From: JANPLN01 sp041736155
GTDB taxonomy: Bacteria; Bdellovibrionota; Bdellovibrionia; Bdellovibrionales; JAGQZY01
Assembly (NCBI GenBank): GCA_041736155.1
Contig: JBGSUL010000035.1
Span: 1 to 64,000 of the forward strand
Direction: 5' to 3'
DNA: 64,000 nucleotides
Within the stretch, counting starts at the first letter, position 1. The number at the start of each line of letters is the position of its first letter. Below are positions 1 to 8,874 of this stretch, one piece after another. The translations under genes and the position numbers were made by a program. The notes beneath the pieces are model-generated. The model had not been told where the DNA came from and ran no database searches. It saw nothing but the letters and a program-made list of their open reading frames with translations.

Positions 1-77
1 TCCACTCCTCCGCGAGGTGAAACACCAGATTTTGGGCGTAGCTGTGCCTCCCAGTCACCGCCGGTGACCGTGGGAAC
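1..77. other. GC-rich block at window edge, unassigned
   Basis: The first 77 bases are clearly richer in G+C than the AT-rich stretch that follows and hold an inverted repeat (54-60 with 62-68, extended by CCCA 50-53 and TGGG 71-74). The plus strand is open from base 1 to a TAA at 139-141, and one minus frame is also open, so this could be the end of a plus-strand gene, the start of a minus-strand gene, or part of a structured RNA. I recognise no family. From 78 to 255 I see nothing but AT-rich spacer. Confidence 0.2.
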
Positions 78-255
78 AATTAATTTCGTAAAATGTGTGA
101 AAATATTTTTTTACGCAGGGCTAAATTCAGATTCGGGTTAAAAATAGCGCAATGGGGCCTTAGAACCTGATTTCGCCCATGTGAGCGCCAGTGAGCCAAC
201 CAATTGAACGCAATGACCTGGTGAATGTTAATGAACATGATTAGATAGAATGAAG

Positions 256-331
256 TGGTAGGGACTACCGGGATCGAACCGATGACATCCACCTTGTAAG
301 GGTGGCGCTCTACCAACTGAGCTAAGTCCCT
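256..331 (-). tRNA. tRNA-Val (anticodon TAC)
   Basis: Read on the minus strand, the sequence folds as a full cloverleaf of 76 nt. The acceptor strands AGGGACT and AGTCCCT pair perfectly, the anticodon stem is CCACC/GGTGG around loop CTTACAA (anticodon TAC, reading GUA and other valine codons), and the T arm is ATCGG/CCGGT with one wobble. The 3' ACCA is encoded in the DNA (256-259). Confidence 0.97.
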
Positions 332-343
332 AAAGATTACATT

Positions 344-372
344 TGTATAAAAGAAACCAGTTTTTTTGTCGA
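344..372 (-). promoter_or_regulatory. Sigma70-type promoter of tRNA-Val
   Basis: On the minus strand there is a -35 box TCGACA (367-372, 5/6 to TTGACA), exactly 17 nt of spacer, and a -10 box TATACA (344-349, 4/6 to TATAAT). The first base of the tRNA lies 12 nt further on, which fits a short leader removed by RNase P. Between this promoter and the stop codon of the next gene at 436 I see no further gene. Confidence 0.6.
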
Positions 373-435
373 GAGTTATTCTTCTCCGAAGGGAAGGTCT
401 TTATTTCGTGGAGCGTCAAATGACGACTTATCGCC

Positions 436-3400
436 TTATTGCCCCTGGGAAATGTAGACCCGCCAGTCTTGCTCCGAGTTTAAATAAAAGCTCTCCGTGG
501 TCTCTTTAAAGTACTTATCGTAGTCACCCTGGAAACTTCGGAAATTTATGCTGAGTGGGTAAAGCTCCTGGGCCTCTTTGCTTCTATCTGCCTTAAATAA
601 GCGAGGCTTGCCCTCTCTCACTTTGGCCAAAAGCTCACTCCCACGGTTGTTCATTTCCAAGGGACCGCGAAACTTATTGTGAACGCGGCGATAGTGATAA
701 CTATAATCTTGCTCTAAAATCTGTTGATCAAAAAGGAACATCAACCCGGGACGTTTTATTCTCGCTGTGTAGAATTCTTTTGCCTGCTCTTTTTCGGTTT
801 TCCAAAAACACCCATTTCGGTTGAACTCGCAGGTGAAGTTTGGTTTCTGACTCTCTGGACGCCCGATATTAACGCGATAATCATCAAAGACCTGAAAAGG
901 GTTTCGATACGTATAACCAATATAATCAGATATCATTAAGGCTATCGGCGCATCAAAAAGACCACTCAAGTCTCTATACGGTAAGGGTGTGAGCTCTCCA
1001 GAGAAGCCAAAAGGGACCGTGCTATCATACTTCAACAGCAAACTCATACTGTTCACGTTGATGTATCCACGGCCATTGATAAGCTCCATGTACTTTTCTT
1101 TTTCTTCATCTAACTCGACGATAGAAAAGATCTTCTCCATGGTTTGCGCCACATCGTCCATCGTTGCCGTGTATTTTAGATAACAATCTTGTGGAACTTC
1201 TTGATCTTTCCACTGACGACAATGTGTTTTAGAAAAATCAAAGTACTCGATTTCTCCCAATTGATATAATTGGACCACAAATTCCATCTTCCAACGGCTA
1301 AAATCCACAAATCGCGCAGCTTCAGCCGTGTCCCAGCGAGTGAGTTTATTTAATGAAGGTATCACGGAATCGTCGACGCGCAACTCATCCGTCAGTGCGT
1401 TCACCATATTGCGAGAAAAAGTCTGCGCCTTATCGGCCCCTGTACCGTTAAAATCCATCACGGTATTTAGCTGCATCGATGCTGTCGTAGACAAATAGGG
1501 ATTATTTTTTCCAATACGTAAATCTTGCGGATATGGGATAGAGATGTTGCTCCCCACCACAGCCGGAACATCAAGGGGTGCGATGATCACTTCCTCTTGA
1601 ATTTTTAGACCAGCAAATTGTAAGCCGGAGATAAAATAAAGGCGCACACGACTCATAAAAGTAATGCGATCCACGCGATACGATAAATTGCCACTTCCTG
1701 ATCTAAAAATTTTATCATTAAACATGGGGAACGTTCCGTGTATTTGATGAAGAACATTGTTCGCCTCATCAACAGACATTTTTCCTTGCGAGATGGCTGT
1801 CATCAATGGGTACACCACATCGTGCTCGTAGATATACTCAGCCTTTGCTACTTCACGCGCACGTCGACGAGATTCTTCCGCAGCTACAATGTCACAGTCT
1901 TGCACTTTTTGATAAATAGTTATCTGTGAACCCCAGTACGCTTTATTTAAGTTTACGAGAAAATTGAGATATCCTCGAGCCTGAGTAATATTTCCAAAAT
2001 CAACCGTTGGGTTTTGTTCCACAAGTCGAGACACAAGACCCACCATTTGTGAGTAAATATGAGTGATCGGTTGGACCTCGAGGCGGACTCGATCATTCAT
2101 CTCGTAACCTTGGATATTCACTGGCGTGGCAAAACTTCGGTAATAATCACCATAAAACAAGCTCGGCTGCGAGTTTTGATCTACATTTCTGATAACATCC
2201 GAGTAAGGAATCGCTGCCGAATTTAACTGGTAGAAGTGGATACTCTCTTGAGGTTTTTCTCCGGCCTCAATATCACGGCACCATTTTAGGAAAAGATCTG
2301 CGCCGTTGTCATTTTGAAAATAAATACCTTCTTGAGCCTGCAGTACAGAATCAACCAAGGGCTGACGAATTTTCATAACCGTTTCGCCCACCGTGAGCAA
2401 AAAATCATCCGCTGGAATTCCATAAGCTTCATGCGTTCGTGTTGCGAAAAAATAATAGACACTGTCTAGCATTTCCGAACGCAAGAGTGAGGATTGTGTT
2501 TCCGCATTGTTGCCAACTTTTTGCCCTGAGGCGTTTGTAAAATCAAACCATGGTTCCGAAAACTGTCCTGTTAAAAAATAATCAAACATAAGAGTTGTAT
2601 CCACCCGTCGATTGAACCAACCAAATTTCAACTCTACAGACCACTCCGTTTTTGCCATATAATAAAAAAAGCCCAACATATTGGGGTACACTACCGTCTT
2701 TAAAAGATTTCTATTAATAGCACTAAAAAAATTACGAACTTGCTCGTCAGTCACGTCTGATTGAGCTCTGTTTGCTTCAATAAAAGACTGCATGGGCTTG
2801 ATGCGATTGGCATGCAGATCATTCCATAATTGTTTAAGTTGAGAACTTTCCTCAATAACCGTTTGAACAAACTCTGCTGTTTTAGCTTCTTGTCGCAAAA
2901 ATTTGTCTTTGAGTTGCTGCGTTGCCTCAAGAGACGTCTGCGCCAAATCCCAGCGAATAAGTAATTTTGCTAAATCAAAGAAACTTCCCATCGCTTCGCG
3001 ATGATTTTCCATTTTGGCCAGGTATGTCCCAGCCGCGCTAGTTTCAATCGTGCGAGAATAAATATTCAACAAAAGAAAGACGACCAAGGGATCTTTTTCG
3101 GGCAATACACTGAGGTCGATATCTTTATATGCTGGGTACTGCATAAGATCGCGACGCCCTTGAACCAGCACAGCGATTTTTTCTGTGACTTTGACTTTCA
3201 CTTTTTCAGCAATCGAAGGACGCTTTTTAGCATAAGCTGGAATTTGCAGAAGTAGCTCTTCACGCAAAAAATCAATAGTATTTATGGAAGGAGGCGTGTA
3301 ATCCCACACGTTCAAAGATTCAAATAGTTCAGCATCTTCGTCTGTGATGCTTGTCCAGTCTTTGATAATCAAGATATTCATAATATTTATAGAATGCCGA

Positions 3401-4071
3401 CGACGTTCTTCGTGAGAAACTAGTATTGCCGTCCCTTCCTGCTGCAATTTTAAGACTGCGCTCACATAAAGCTGCTCCAAACGAATTTCTTGTCGACTTC
3501 CAGAAATGTCGTATCCGACTCCCAAATAACCAAGCTGTCGGACTAAATCTGTTTCGTTTTGCGCATAATACACCAACAGGGCGACAGTGGCCTTTTCCTT
3601 CTTGAGTGATTCCTTCACCAGCTCGCAACTTCTCAATTGAGGATCAACACACGATTCAACATACAGTTTACGAAACTCTTCAAAAGAATTTCGAAACACA
3701 GAATCTGAAGCCTGCAATGCCTCTTGCCGCTGCCCCTCCCACTTCTTAAAAATATCTACATATAAGCCCAAGTACCCAGAAAATGTATTCGACGTATAAA
3801 CTTCTGGCTCCATCGCTGAAGGTCCAAAAAGAATTTCCTCCGTCATACTTAAGGCTTTTAATAAATCTTCGCGAGATTCAGACTGAATCAACGAGTTGAT
3901 CTCATCTTGTCGACTATTAAAGCGAATATCACTCTCTTGATTCTGCTGATGCACAATCACAGGTGTTTCTTCCGGCAAAACCGTTTGATGGCGAGGTGTT
4001 GTCTCACTCTTACAAGCGGTGACAAACAAGGCTATGGTTGTTAGTTTTAATAAATTAAAACGCATAGGCAA
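436..4071 (-). CDS. Very large lipoprotein, unknown function (paralogue of 4969-8865)
   Basis: 1211 residues with a lipoprotein signal: hydrophobic stretch LTTIALFVTA directly before Cys20. The mature protein is long, mostly helical in appearance and without a motif I know. Several blocks match, in the same order, the 1298-residue lipoprotein upstream: a YPNM/YPSM block followed by a W-F-D-F or L-F-N-F-G segment, a central helical stretch, and a late block with a Cys pair ending in DCYLKY or DCRKVS followed by an acidic helix with DEEKEK or DERDEI. I infer an ancient duplication. Last gene of the operon; its start overlaps the end of the beta-barrel gene by 17 nt (4055-4071), which suggests translational coupling and a shared job at the outer membrane. 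Function unknown. Confidence 0.85.
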   Translation of the reverse strand: MPMRFNLLKLTTIALFVTACKSETTPRHQTVLPEETPVIVHQQNQESDIRFNSRQDEINSLIQSESREDLLKALSMTEEILFGPSAMEPEVYTSNTFSGYLGLYVDIFKKWEGQRQEALQASDSVFRNSFEEFRKLYVESCVDPQLRSCELVKESLKKEKATVALLVYYAQNETDLVRQLGYLGVGYDISGSRQEIRLEQLYVSAVLKLQQEGTAILVSHEERRRHSINIMNILIIKDWTSITDEDAELFESLNVWDYTPPSINTIDFLREELLLQIPAYAKKRPSIAEKVKVKVTEKIAVLVQGRRDLMQYPAYKDIDLSVLPEKDPLVVFLLLNIYSRTIETSAAGTYLAKMENHREAMGSFFDLAKLLIRWDLAQTSLEATQQLKDKFLRQEAKTAEFVQTVIEESSQLKQLWNDLHANRIKPMQSFIEANRAQSDVTDEQVRNFFSAINRNLLKTVVYPNMLGFFYYMAKTEWSVELKFGWFNRRVDTTLMFDYFLTGQFSEPWFDFTNASGQKVGNNAETQSSLLRSEMLDSVYYFFATRTHEAYGIPADDFLLTVGETVMKIRQPLVDSVLQAQEGIYFQNDNGADLFLKWCRDIEAGEKPQESIHFYQLNSAAIPYSDVIRNVDQNSQPSLFYGDYYRSFATPVNIQGYEMNDRVRLEVQPITHIYSQMVGLVSRLVEQNPTVDFGNITQARGYLNFLVNLNKAYWGSQITIYQKVQDCDIVAAEESRRRAREVAKAEYIYEHDVVYPLMTAISQGKMSVDEANNVLHQIHGTFPMFNDKIFRSGSGNLSYRVDRITFMSRVRLYFISGLQFAGLKIQEEVIIAPLDVPAVVGSNISIPYPQDLRIGKNNPYLSTTASMQLNTVMDFNGTGADKAQTFSRNMVNALTDELRVDDSVIPSLNKLTRWDTAEAARFVDFSRWKMEFVVQLYQLGEIEYFDFSKTHCRQWKDQEVPQDCYLKYTATMDDVAQTMEKIFSIVELDEEKEKYMELINGRGYINVNSMSLLLKYDSTVPFGFSGELTPLPYRDLSGLFDAPIALMISDYIGYTYRNPFQVFDDYRVNIGRPESQKPNFTCEFNRNGCFWKTEKEQAKEFYTARIKRPGLMFLFDQQILEQDYSYHYRRVHNKFRGPLEMNNRGSELLAKVREGKPRLFKADRSKEAQELYPLSINFRSFQGDYDKYFKETTESFYLNSEQDWRVYISQGQ

Positions 4072-4966
4072 TTCCTACTGAGTAGAGTCGACGGTATTTA
4101 TCGTAGTAATCAACAAGCAAACGATCATTTTCGGGATAGGCATTGTTGAGCATGCCCGCTGAAATCTGGAATCCAAAAAGATTTCCATACATGGAAATCC
4201 TATTTCCAAAAGTCATATCCCAACTGTTATCTAAAAAACGAGTATTTTGCGTAACAAAACTGACGCGAACGCCGAGTCCAGGAAGAATAAGATAATTTAA
4301 ACCAATAATATTCGAAAAGTTCCAATCGCGATTGAGAGTGTCGCCTTCGTAAACAGAAAAACGCAGACGGTTCGATAAATAGTCTCCAGTTAAGCGATAA
4401 AACAACGATACTCGGTTCCACTGATTTGACTCTAAGTAGTTAGATAAAGTTAAATCAAAAAGTGTTTTGTCATACTGACTTCTTTCGCTTGTTGGCAGGG
4501 AAAGGGTCAAAGTTGTTGAATTCATTAATAAATAAGGCGTTGGTTTTCGTATATTATAAATCATTCCAAGACTGATATCCGACATCTGATGATAGTCGTT
4601 TTGATCATTATCTCGTACAATTTTATTTTTATTAGTCTCGTGATCAAATCCCACAGACAAAAATGAACTCAAACGATCTGTAAAACTATAGGTGGCTGAT
4701 ATTCCCAGCGAATGAAGAACGGTTTTCTCGGTGGTTTGCTGAAGATCATCGTAACGACCGCCATAATAAATCACCGCGCCATAATTGTTGGCCTTCGGCA
4801 TAAAGTCTGACTGATCGACACCTAACTTTTTTCTTTCCATTTTGGGTTTGTTTAAATTATTCGATGACGCCTTAACGTCTGCGGTCGCAGTAATAGGAGT
4901 GACTGTAGTTTGCGCTACAGCCACGGCAACCCATAAATAAGAAAACAGACCCATAACGAAATGCAA
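4055..4966 (-). CDS. Probable outer-membrane beta-barrel protein
   Basis: 303 residues. An N-terminal signal peptide (LFSYLWVAVAVAQT, probable cleavage after VAQ or nearby) is followed by a linker and then many short alternating polar/hydrophobic strands rich in Tyr, Phe, Ser and Asn. The chain ends in YSVGIAYAF, with the C-terminal Phe typical of proteins folded by the BAM machinery. I predict about 10-12 strands but cannot compute this here. The gene lies between two very large lipoproteins, with a 2-nt gap upstream (stop at 4969) and a 17-nt overlap downstream. The context suggests that it is the membrane partner of those lipoproteins. Substrate or export role is unknown. Confidence 0.8.
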   Translation of the reverse strand: MHFVMGLFSYLWVAVAVAQTTVTPITATADVKASSNNLNKPKMERKKLGVDQSDFMPKANNYGAVIYYGGRYDDLQQTTEKTVLHSLGISATYSFTDRLSSFLSVGFDHETNKNKIVRDNDQNDYHQMSDISLGMIYNIRKPTPYLLMNSTTLTLSLPTSERSQYDKTLFDLTLSNYLESNQWNRVSLFYRLTGDYLSNRLRFSVYEGDTLNRDWNFSNIIGLNYLILPGLGVRVSFVTQNTRFLDNSWDMTFGNRISMYGNLFGFQISAGMLNNAYPENDRLLVDYYDKYRRLYSVGIAYAF

Positions 4967-4968
4967 AG

Positions 4969-7900
4969 TTAATTCCCCTCAGGTGCGTTTAAGACATCTT
5001 TTAATAAATTCAATTGTGGGGTGATGGTCCCACTAAAATAATAGTTTGTGTTTTTGTTCATATCCGTAACAAATCCACTGAATTTTTCATAAATGAGAGA
5101 ACTAATCAGATGTTCACTCGGATGCGCCACCGTCGAAATAGCTGGATCTCCCACAGTAAACTGTCTATCTGTGCGATATTTAAATTTAAATGGCGTAACC
5201 TCCCTGGTCTTCACCTCTTGCAAGAACTCCTTGTTCAGCTCGAAGTAGTTGTTCAACCATGGTCTATAGTTGTTCACAAAAATATCTTCCAGCTCGGGAG
5301 GAAAGGGAAAGATAAACGTTGAGCCTTTTAAGTTCTGATTAGATGTTACATATTCGACCAGCACTGGCACAAACCAAGTGTTTTCGGCAACCGTAACCTC
5401 TTCATCCGAAAAGATACGTCTGTAGACCAGATCGTAATAAGAATACAACCTGTGCTCTTTTTGCTTTTTGATAAGTTTCTCATAATTATTTTCGCCATAT
5501 TTGGTAACATTCCCCAAATAATTGAGAACAATTTCATCGCGTTCATCAATATTCATAAGATGAATAAACTTTTCATAATGATCTATCACTTCTTTAGCGC
5601 TGACTTTGCGGCAATCATTTGCAAATTGCTCATCAGAAGGATCTAGTGCTTCACAATTGACTTCATTATTAATGGATATTTTGTTCAATTTATATAAGCT
5701 GACCAAAATATTTCCTTTTTCTTCAATCGTCTTGGTCTCCACTGCTGTTTTAGCCCACGGAACTTGGCTAGCAAATGTTCTCACACCAGAAGCTACGAAT
5801 TGTGCACGTGCGTTTGCTTTTTGTGCAGGACTCCAAGTGCTCACGCCTGACCAATTAAAGTTGACGCTCACTTCGCCGTTTTCTTTATAAATCTCCTCAG
5901 TCTCCATGTTGCTCACTGGAAAAATTTCGTATTGACCAGGGAAAATCTCATTTAAATAGCTCTTTAACCGCGCCAGGGTATCCAGTTTGAAGGTCGTCAC
6001 ACGTCCCACTTCGAATCGTGTGTACCCTTTTCGCTCTCTGTATGCCTGAGGAAACATAGGGTCTGTGGAGGCCACCATAAATTGATCACGTACGACATTC
6101 AATTGTGCACGAACGGCCTCAGATGAAGATATGTTCTGCAATACATCTAACTCATTGATAGACGGATCAGCTTCTTGTTCGATACGTAATGGACCGAGAA
6201 CCTGCTCTCTTTGCGAACTCATATAGATTGTTACGACATCATATACTTTATCGAACAATTCGCCCCAGTACTGGGCTTCACGAAATATAAGAGCCTGTCG
6301 AATATCGCGGTCCCGATTGGCAAAGTCCCACTCACAGCCATTGATGGCATCATGCATACCAAAGAATGTTTCTGAGTATTCAGCCTTCAATCTTTTAAAA
6401 TCTTGGAACTGCTCTTCGATGATGCCTGCAATTTCATCTGCAGTGCCAGTCTCTTTGCTATATTGACGATAGATTTCCAAAAGTATCTTTGCCATAATGT
6501 TTTTCTTCTGAAAATCGGCTTTTAAGTTTTTAAGCGCAGACGTTACAGATGAACTGTAAGTACTACTCACCAACGATCCCGTTTTTAATGGGCGACTTGC
6601 TGTTGCGTCATAAACACTGGAGTCTAAATCTAAAAAAGAGATTTGATTTTTAGCTTGCGTTCTTGGCTTCATCAATAAAATCAACTGCTCTTGCCAATGG
6701 AATTTCTCACCCATACTCTGCTGCATTTCGGAATGAATGCGAACTTCCTGAGCCTGAAGTTGACGTTCTTCACGACAAGTCTGTTGCAGACTATCAACGA
6801 CGTTTGAGTAATTTTCACGCACGCTTTGCAAACTAGTTGTGGCAGTTTCTAAACTATTCTCTGTCTCAAGAACCAGCCGCTTAACTACGACCTTGAAAAA
6901 TTCTTCTATAGAAAACTTCAAAAGAGGCTTTTTATTTGTTGAGTAAGTACTAAATATTTCTGTCATCAACGCATAATAAAATGTGTAGAGAACCTGCGTG
7001 GTGTTTAAAGCATTTCCATCATGACCAAAATTGAAAAGGGGCTTAAACCCACCACCAAAAAATGTCTTCATGACGGTTAAACTATCAATCGTAAACTCAC
7101 CAAAGAATGTTTGAATTTTATCATTCATTTCCTGTGAAGCAAAAATGTGCACCAGAGAATACATACTTGGATAGGTGACAAGATATTTAATATTTTTTCC
7201 CAAAGCCTCAACATTCGAAGTGATTTGATCCACTTTCTGCTTATTTGCGGGAATATTTTTATTGACCACGCGATTAGCAAAACTTTGTAAAGTTTTAGAG
7301 CGATCAATTGTTTTTCCCCACGCTTTGCGAATCTCCGCTGCCTCTTTTTGTGCTTCTGTCATAAGCTCAATGATTTTCGTATCGGTGCTTTCGCCGTAAA
7401 AACGATTCATTCGAGTATTTGTATAGACAATATTGTTTACCACTTGGAGTTTGATCAAGGACGTGATCGCATCCATAAGTCTATTTTGGTCCTTGCCTGT
7501 GCTCTGCCAAAAAGCAGCCGCATCGTCGATATTATAATGCTCGTAGTATATCTGATGAACTAAGAAAAAGTATTCATCCGCGGGAAATTCGACATCTGCA
7601 CCCATACTGGTAAGGATGGCTTTGCTCTCTTGACCAAAAAGTTCTATGCGTTCACCAACGGCCGTGGTCACACTTTGGTAAACTTCTTGCTGCACATCAG
7701 TCAAACGTGCGATTTCTTCAGAAGCCTTCCACGTTTCATCAGCGTTTTGAAAGCGAGTCTTCCACTCGCCGCGAATATTTTCTTTTTGAAAAGACACACC
7801 CTGCTCATAGTCAGTGCCAACGCGATAGTAGAGACTCTCGACGGCCTCGTGGAGTTCCTTTGATAACTGACGTGGTTTTATCGATGGAATAGGCGTGCCC

Positions 7901-8865
7901 GCCGGACCAGGCACTGTGGTTTCAACAGGTAAAAGGCTCACCTCTTGTGCATAAATAAGATTTTGAGCCGCTAGGTGCAAAAGCTCGGTCATCGCCGGAC
8001 TTTGTGGGCTGTCTTCGTTCCGTGATAAGAGCCATGGATTTACAGTGCGAATAAGATCAATGTATCTCTCGGACGAATTAGCCAAGTTTTCGTCCATATT
8101 GATTTTAAGGACATTGGCAAATAAATTGGCGTCCTGTGACAATCTTCGTTGGCTGATGGTGCGAGATTTGTCTTGCGAAAGACTCGCCGCCAATCTTTCT
8201 AGAAGCATAAAGCGTAAGTTTTCGTCCAAACGACGGTTGGCTAAATCAAATGCCGCATAAACTAGACGTAATTTTTCTTCTTCTTGTGATTCCTGGTCAT
8301 GAAGGATTCGTACAATGCGTACAATGTTATTGCTGTCTGCTCCACGATAGAAACTAATAAACGAACATGTGCCTCGCAAATCTTCATCGCAATCCCAAAG
8401 AATCTGACTTTTCATTCGTGGCAATAACGTTTTGAGCATCACATGATTTGGATCTTCCGTGTACATAAGGAGAACCGCTTGATCGAACAAAACCACCAAG
8501 CGAGGAATCAGCTGAATTCCCGTTGCTGTCTCAAGGTATCTGTGGTCGGGATCTAATAAATAATCCACGTTCAGCACAACATCTAAAAGAGGTGTTATCA
8601 CCTGAGCATAGAGAAGAGCTGTGTTGATAGAGCCTTTTTCTTTTGCAAGTTGCTCGATAACAACAGGTTCCACTTGTTGCAACAGCTTTTCGAGTCGACT
8701 GACTTCGCTCAAGTTAAAAGGAACGACGCCTTGTCCTTGTTGATTCGTAGTCGCTACACCATCTGGCAGGGCTCTTTTTCTTGTCGATTCTTGCGAATTA
8801 CAAAAACTCAAGGAGAAAGCCAGAGCTACAAGAAGTGATATTTTATTAAGATTTAATCTCATCAT
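4969..8865 (-). CDS. Very large lipoprotein, unknown function (paralogue of 436-4071)
   Basis: 1298 residues. The N-terminus ISLLVALAFSLSFC ends at Cys22; Phe at the -1 position makes the lipobox imperfect, but the charge, length and Cys position fit lipidation. The rest is a long, probably alpha-helical ectodomain with possible coiled coils around residues 560-780. No catalytic motif was seen. It shares ordered blocks with the 1211-residue protein downstream (see that entry). The start is supported by AAGGA about 6 nt upstream of tandem ATG codons; the TAA of the upstream metzincin gene (8875-8877) is immersed in this ribosome site, so the two are expected to be co-translated. Confidence 0.85.
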   Translation of the reverse strand: MMRLNLNKISLLVALAFSLSFCNSQESTRKRALPDGVATTNQQGQGVVPFNLSEVSRLEKLLQQVEPVVIEQLAKEKGSINTALLYAQVITPLLDVVLNVDYLLDPDHRYLETATGIQLIPRLVVLFDQAVLLMYTEDPNHVMLKTLLPRMKSQILWDCDEDLRGTCSFISFYRGADSNNIVRIVRILHDQESQEEEKLRLVYAAFDLANRRLDENLRFMLLERLAASLSQDKSRTISQRRLSQDANLFANVLKINMDENLANSSERYIDLIRTVNPWLLSRNEDSPQSPAMTELLHLAAQNLIYAQEVSLLPVETTVPGPAGTPIPSIKPRQLSKELHEAVESLYYRVGTDYEQGVSFQKENIRGEWKTRFQNADETWKASEEIARLTDVQQEVYQSVTTAVGERIELFGQESKAILTSMGADVEFPADEYFFLVHQIYYEHYNIDDAAAFWQSTGKDQNRLMDAITSLIKLQVVNNIVYTNTRMNRFYGESTDTKIIELMTEAQKEAAEIRKAWGKTIDRSKTLQSFANRVVNKNIPANKQKVDQITSNVEALGKNIKYLVTYPSMYSLVHIFASQEMNDKIQTFFGEFTIDSLTVMKTFFGGGFKPLFNFGHDGNALNTTQVLYTFYYALMTEIFSTYSTNKKPLLKFSIEEFFKVVVKRLVLETENSLETATTSLQSVRENYSNVVDSLQQTCREERQLQAQEVRIHSEMQQSMGEKFHWQEQLILLMKPRTQAKNQISFLDLDSSVYDATASRPLKTGSLVSSTYSSSVTSALKNLKADFQKKNIMAKILLEIYRQYSKETGTADEIAGIIEEQFQDFKRLKAEYSETFFGMHDAINGCEWDFANRDRDIRQALIFREAQYWGELFDKVYDVVTIYMSSQREQVLGPLRIEQEADPSINELDVLQNISSSEAVRAQLNVVRDQFMVASTDPMFPQAYRERKGYTRFEVGRVTTFKLDTLARLKSYLNEIFPGQYEIFPVSNMETEEIYKENGEVSVNFNWSGVSTWSPAQKANARAQFVASGVRTFASQVPWAKTAVETKTIEEKGNILVSLYKLNKISINNEVNCEALDPSDEQFANDCRKVSAKEVIDHYEKFIHLMNIDERDEIVLNYLGNVTKYGENNYEKLIKKQKEHRLYSYYDLVYRRIFSDEEVTVAENTWFVPVLVEYVTSNQNLKGSTFIFPFPPELEDIFVNNYRPWLNNYFELNKEFLQEVKTREVTPFKFKYRTDRQFTVGDPAISTVAHPSEHLISSLIYEKFSGFVTDMNKNTNYYFSGTITPQLNLLKDVLNAPEGN

Positions 8866-8874
8866 ATATTATCC

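Noticed and set aside
54..68. ACCGGCGGTGA on the minus strand, like part of an FMN riboswitch
   Set aside because: The other conserved FMN riboswitch boxes are not found on either side, and the piece is explained by the inverted repeat.
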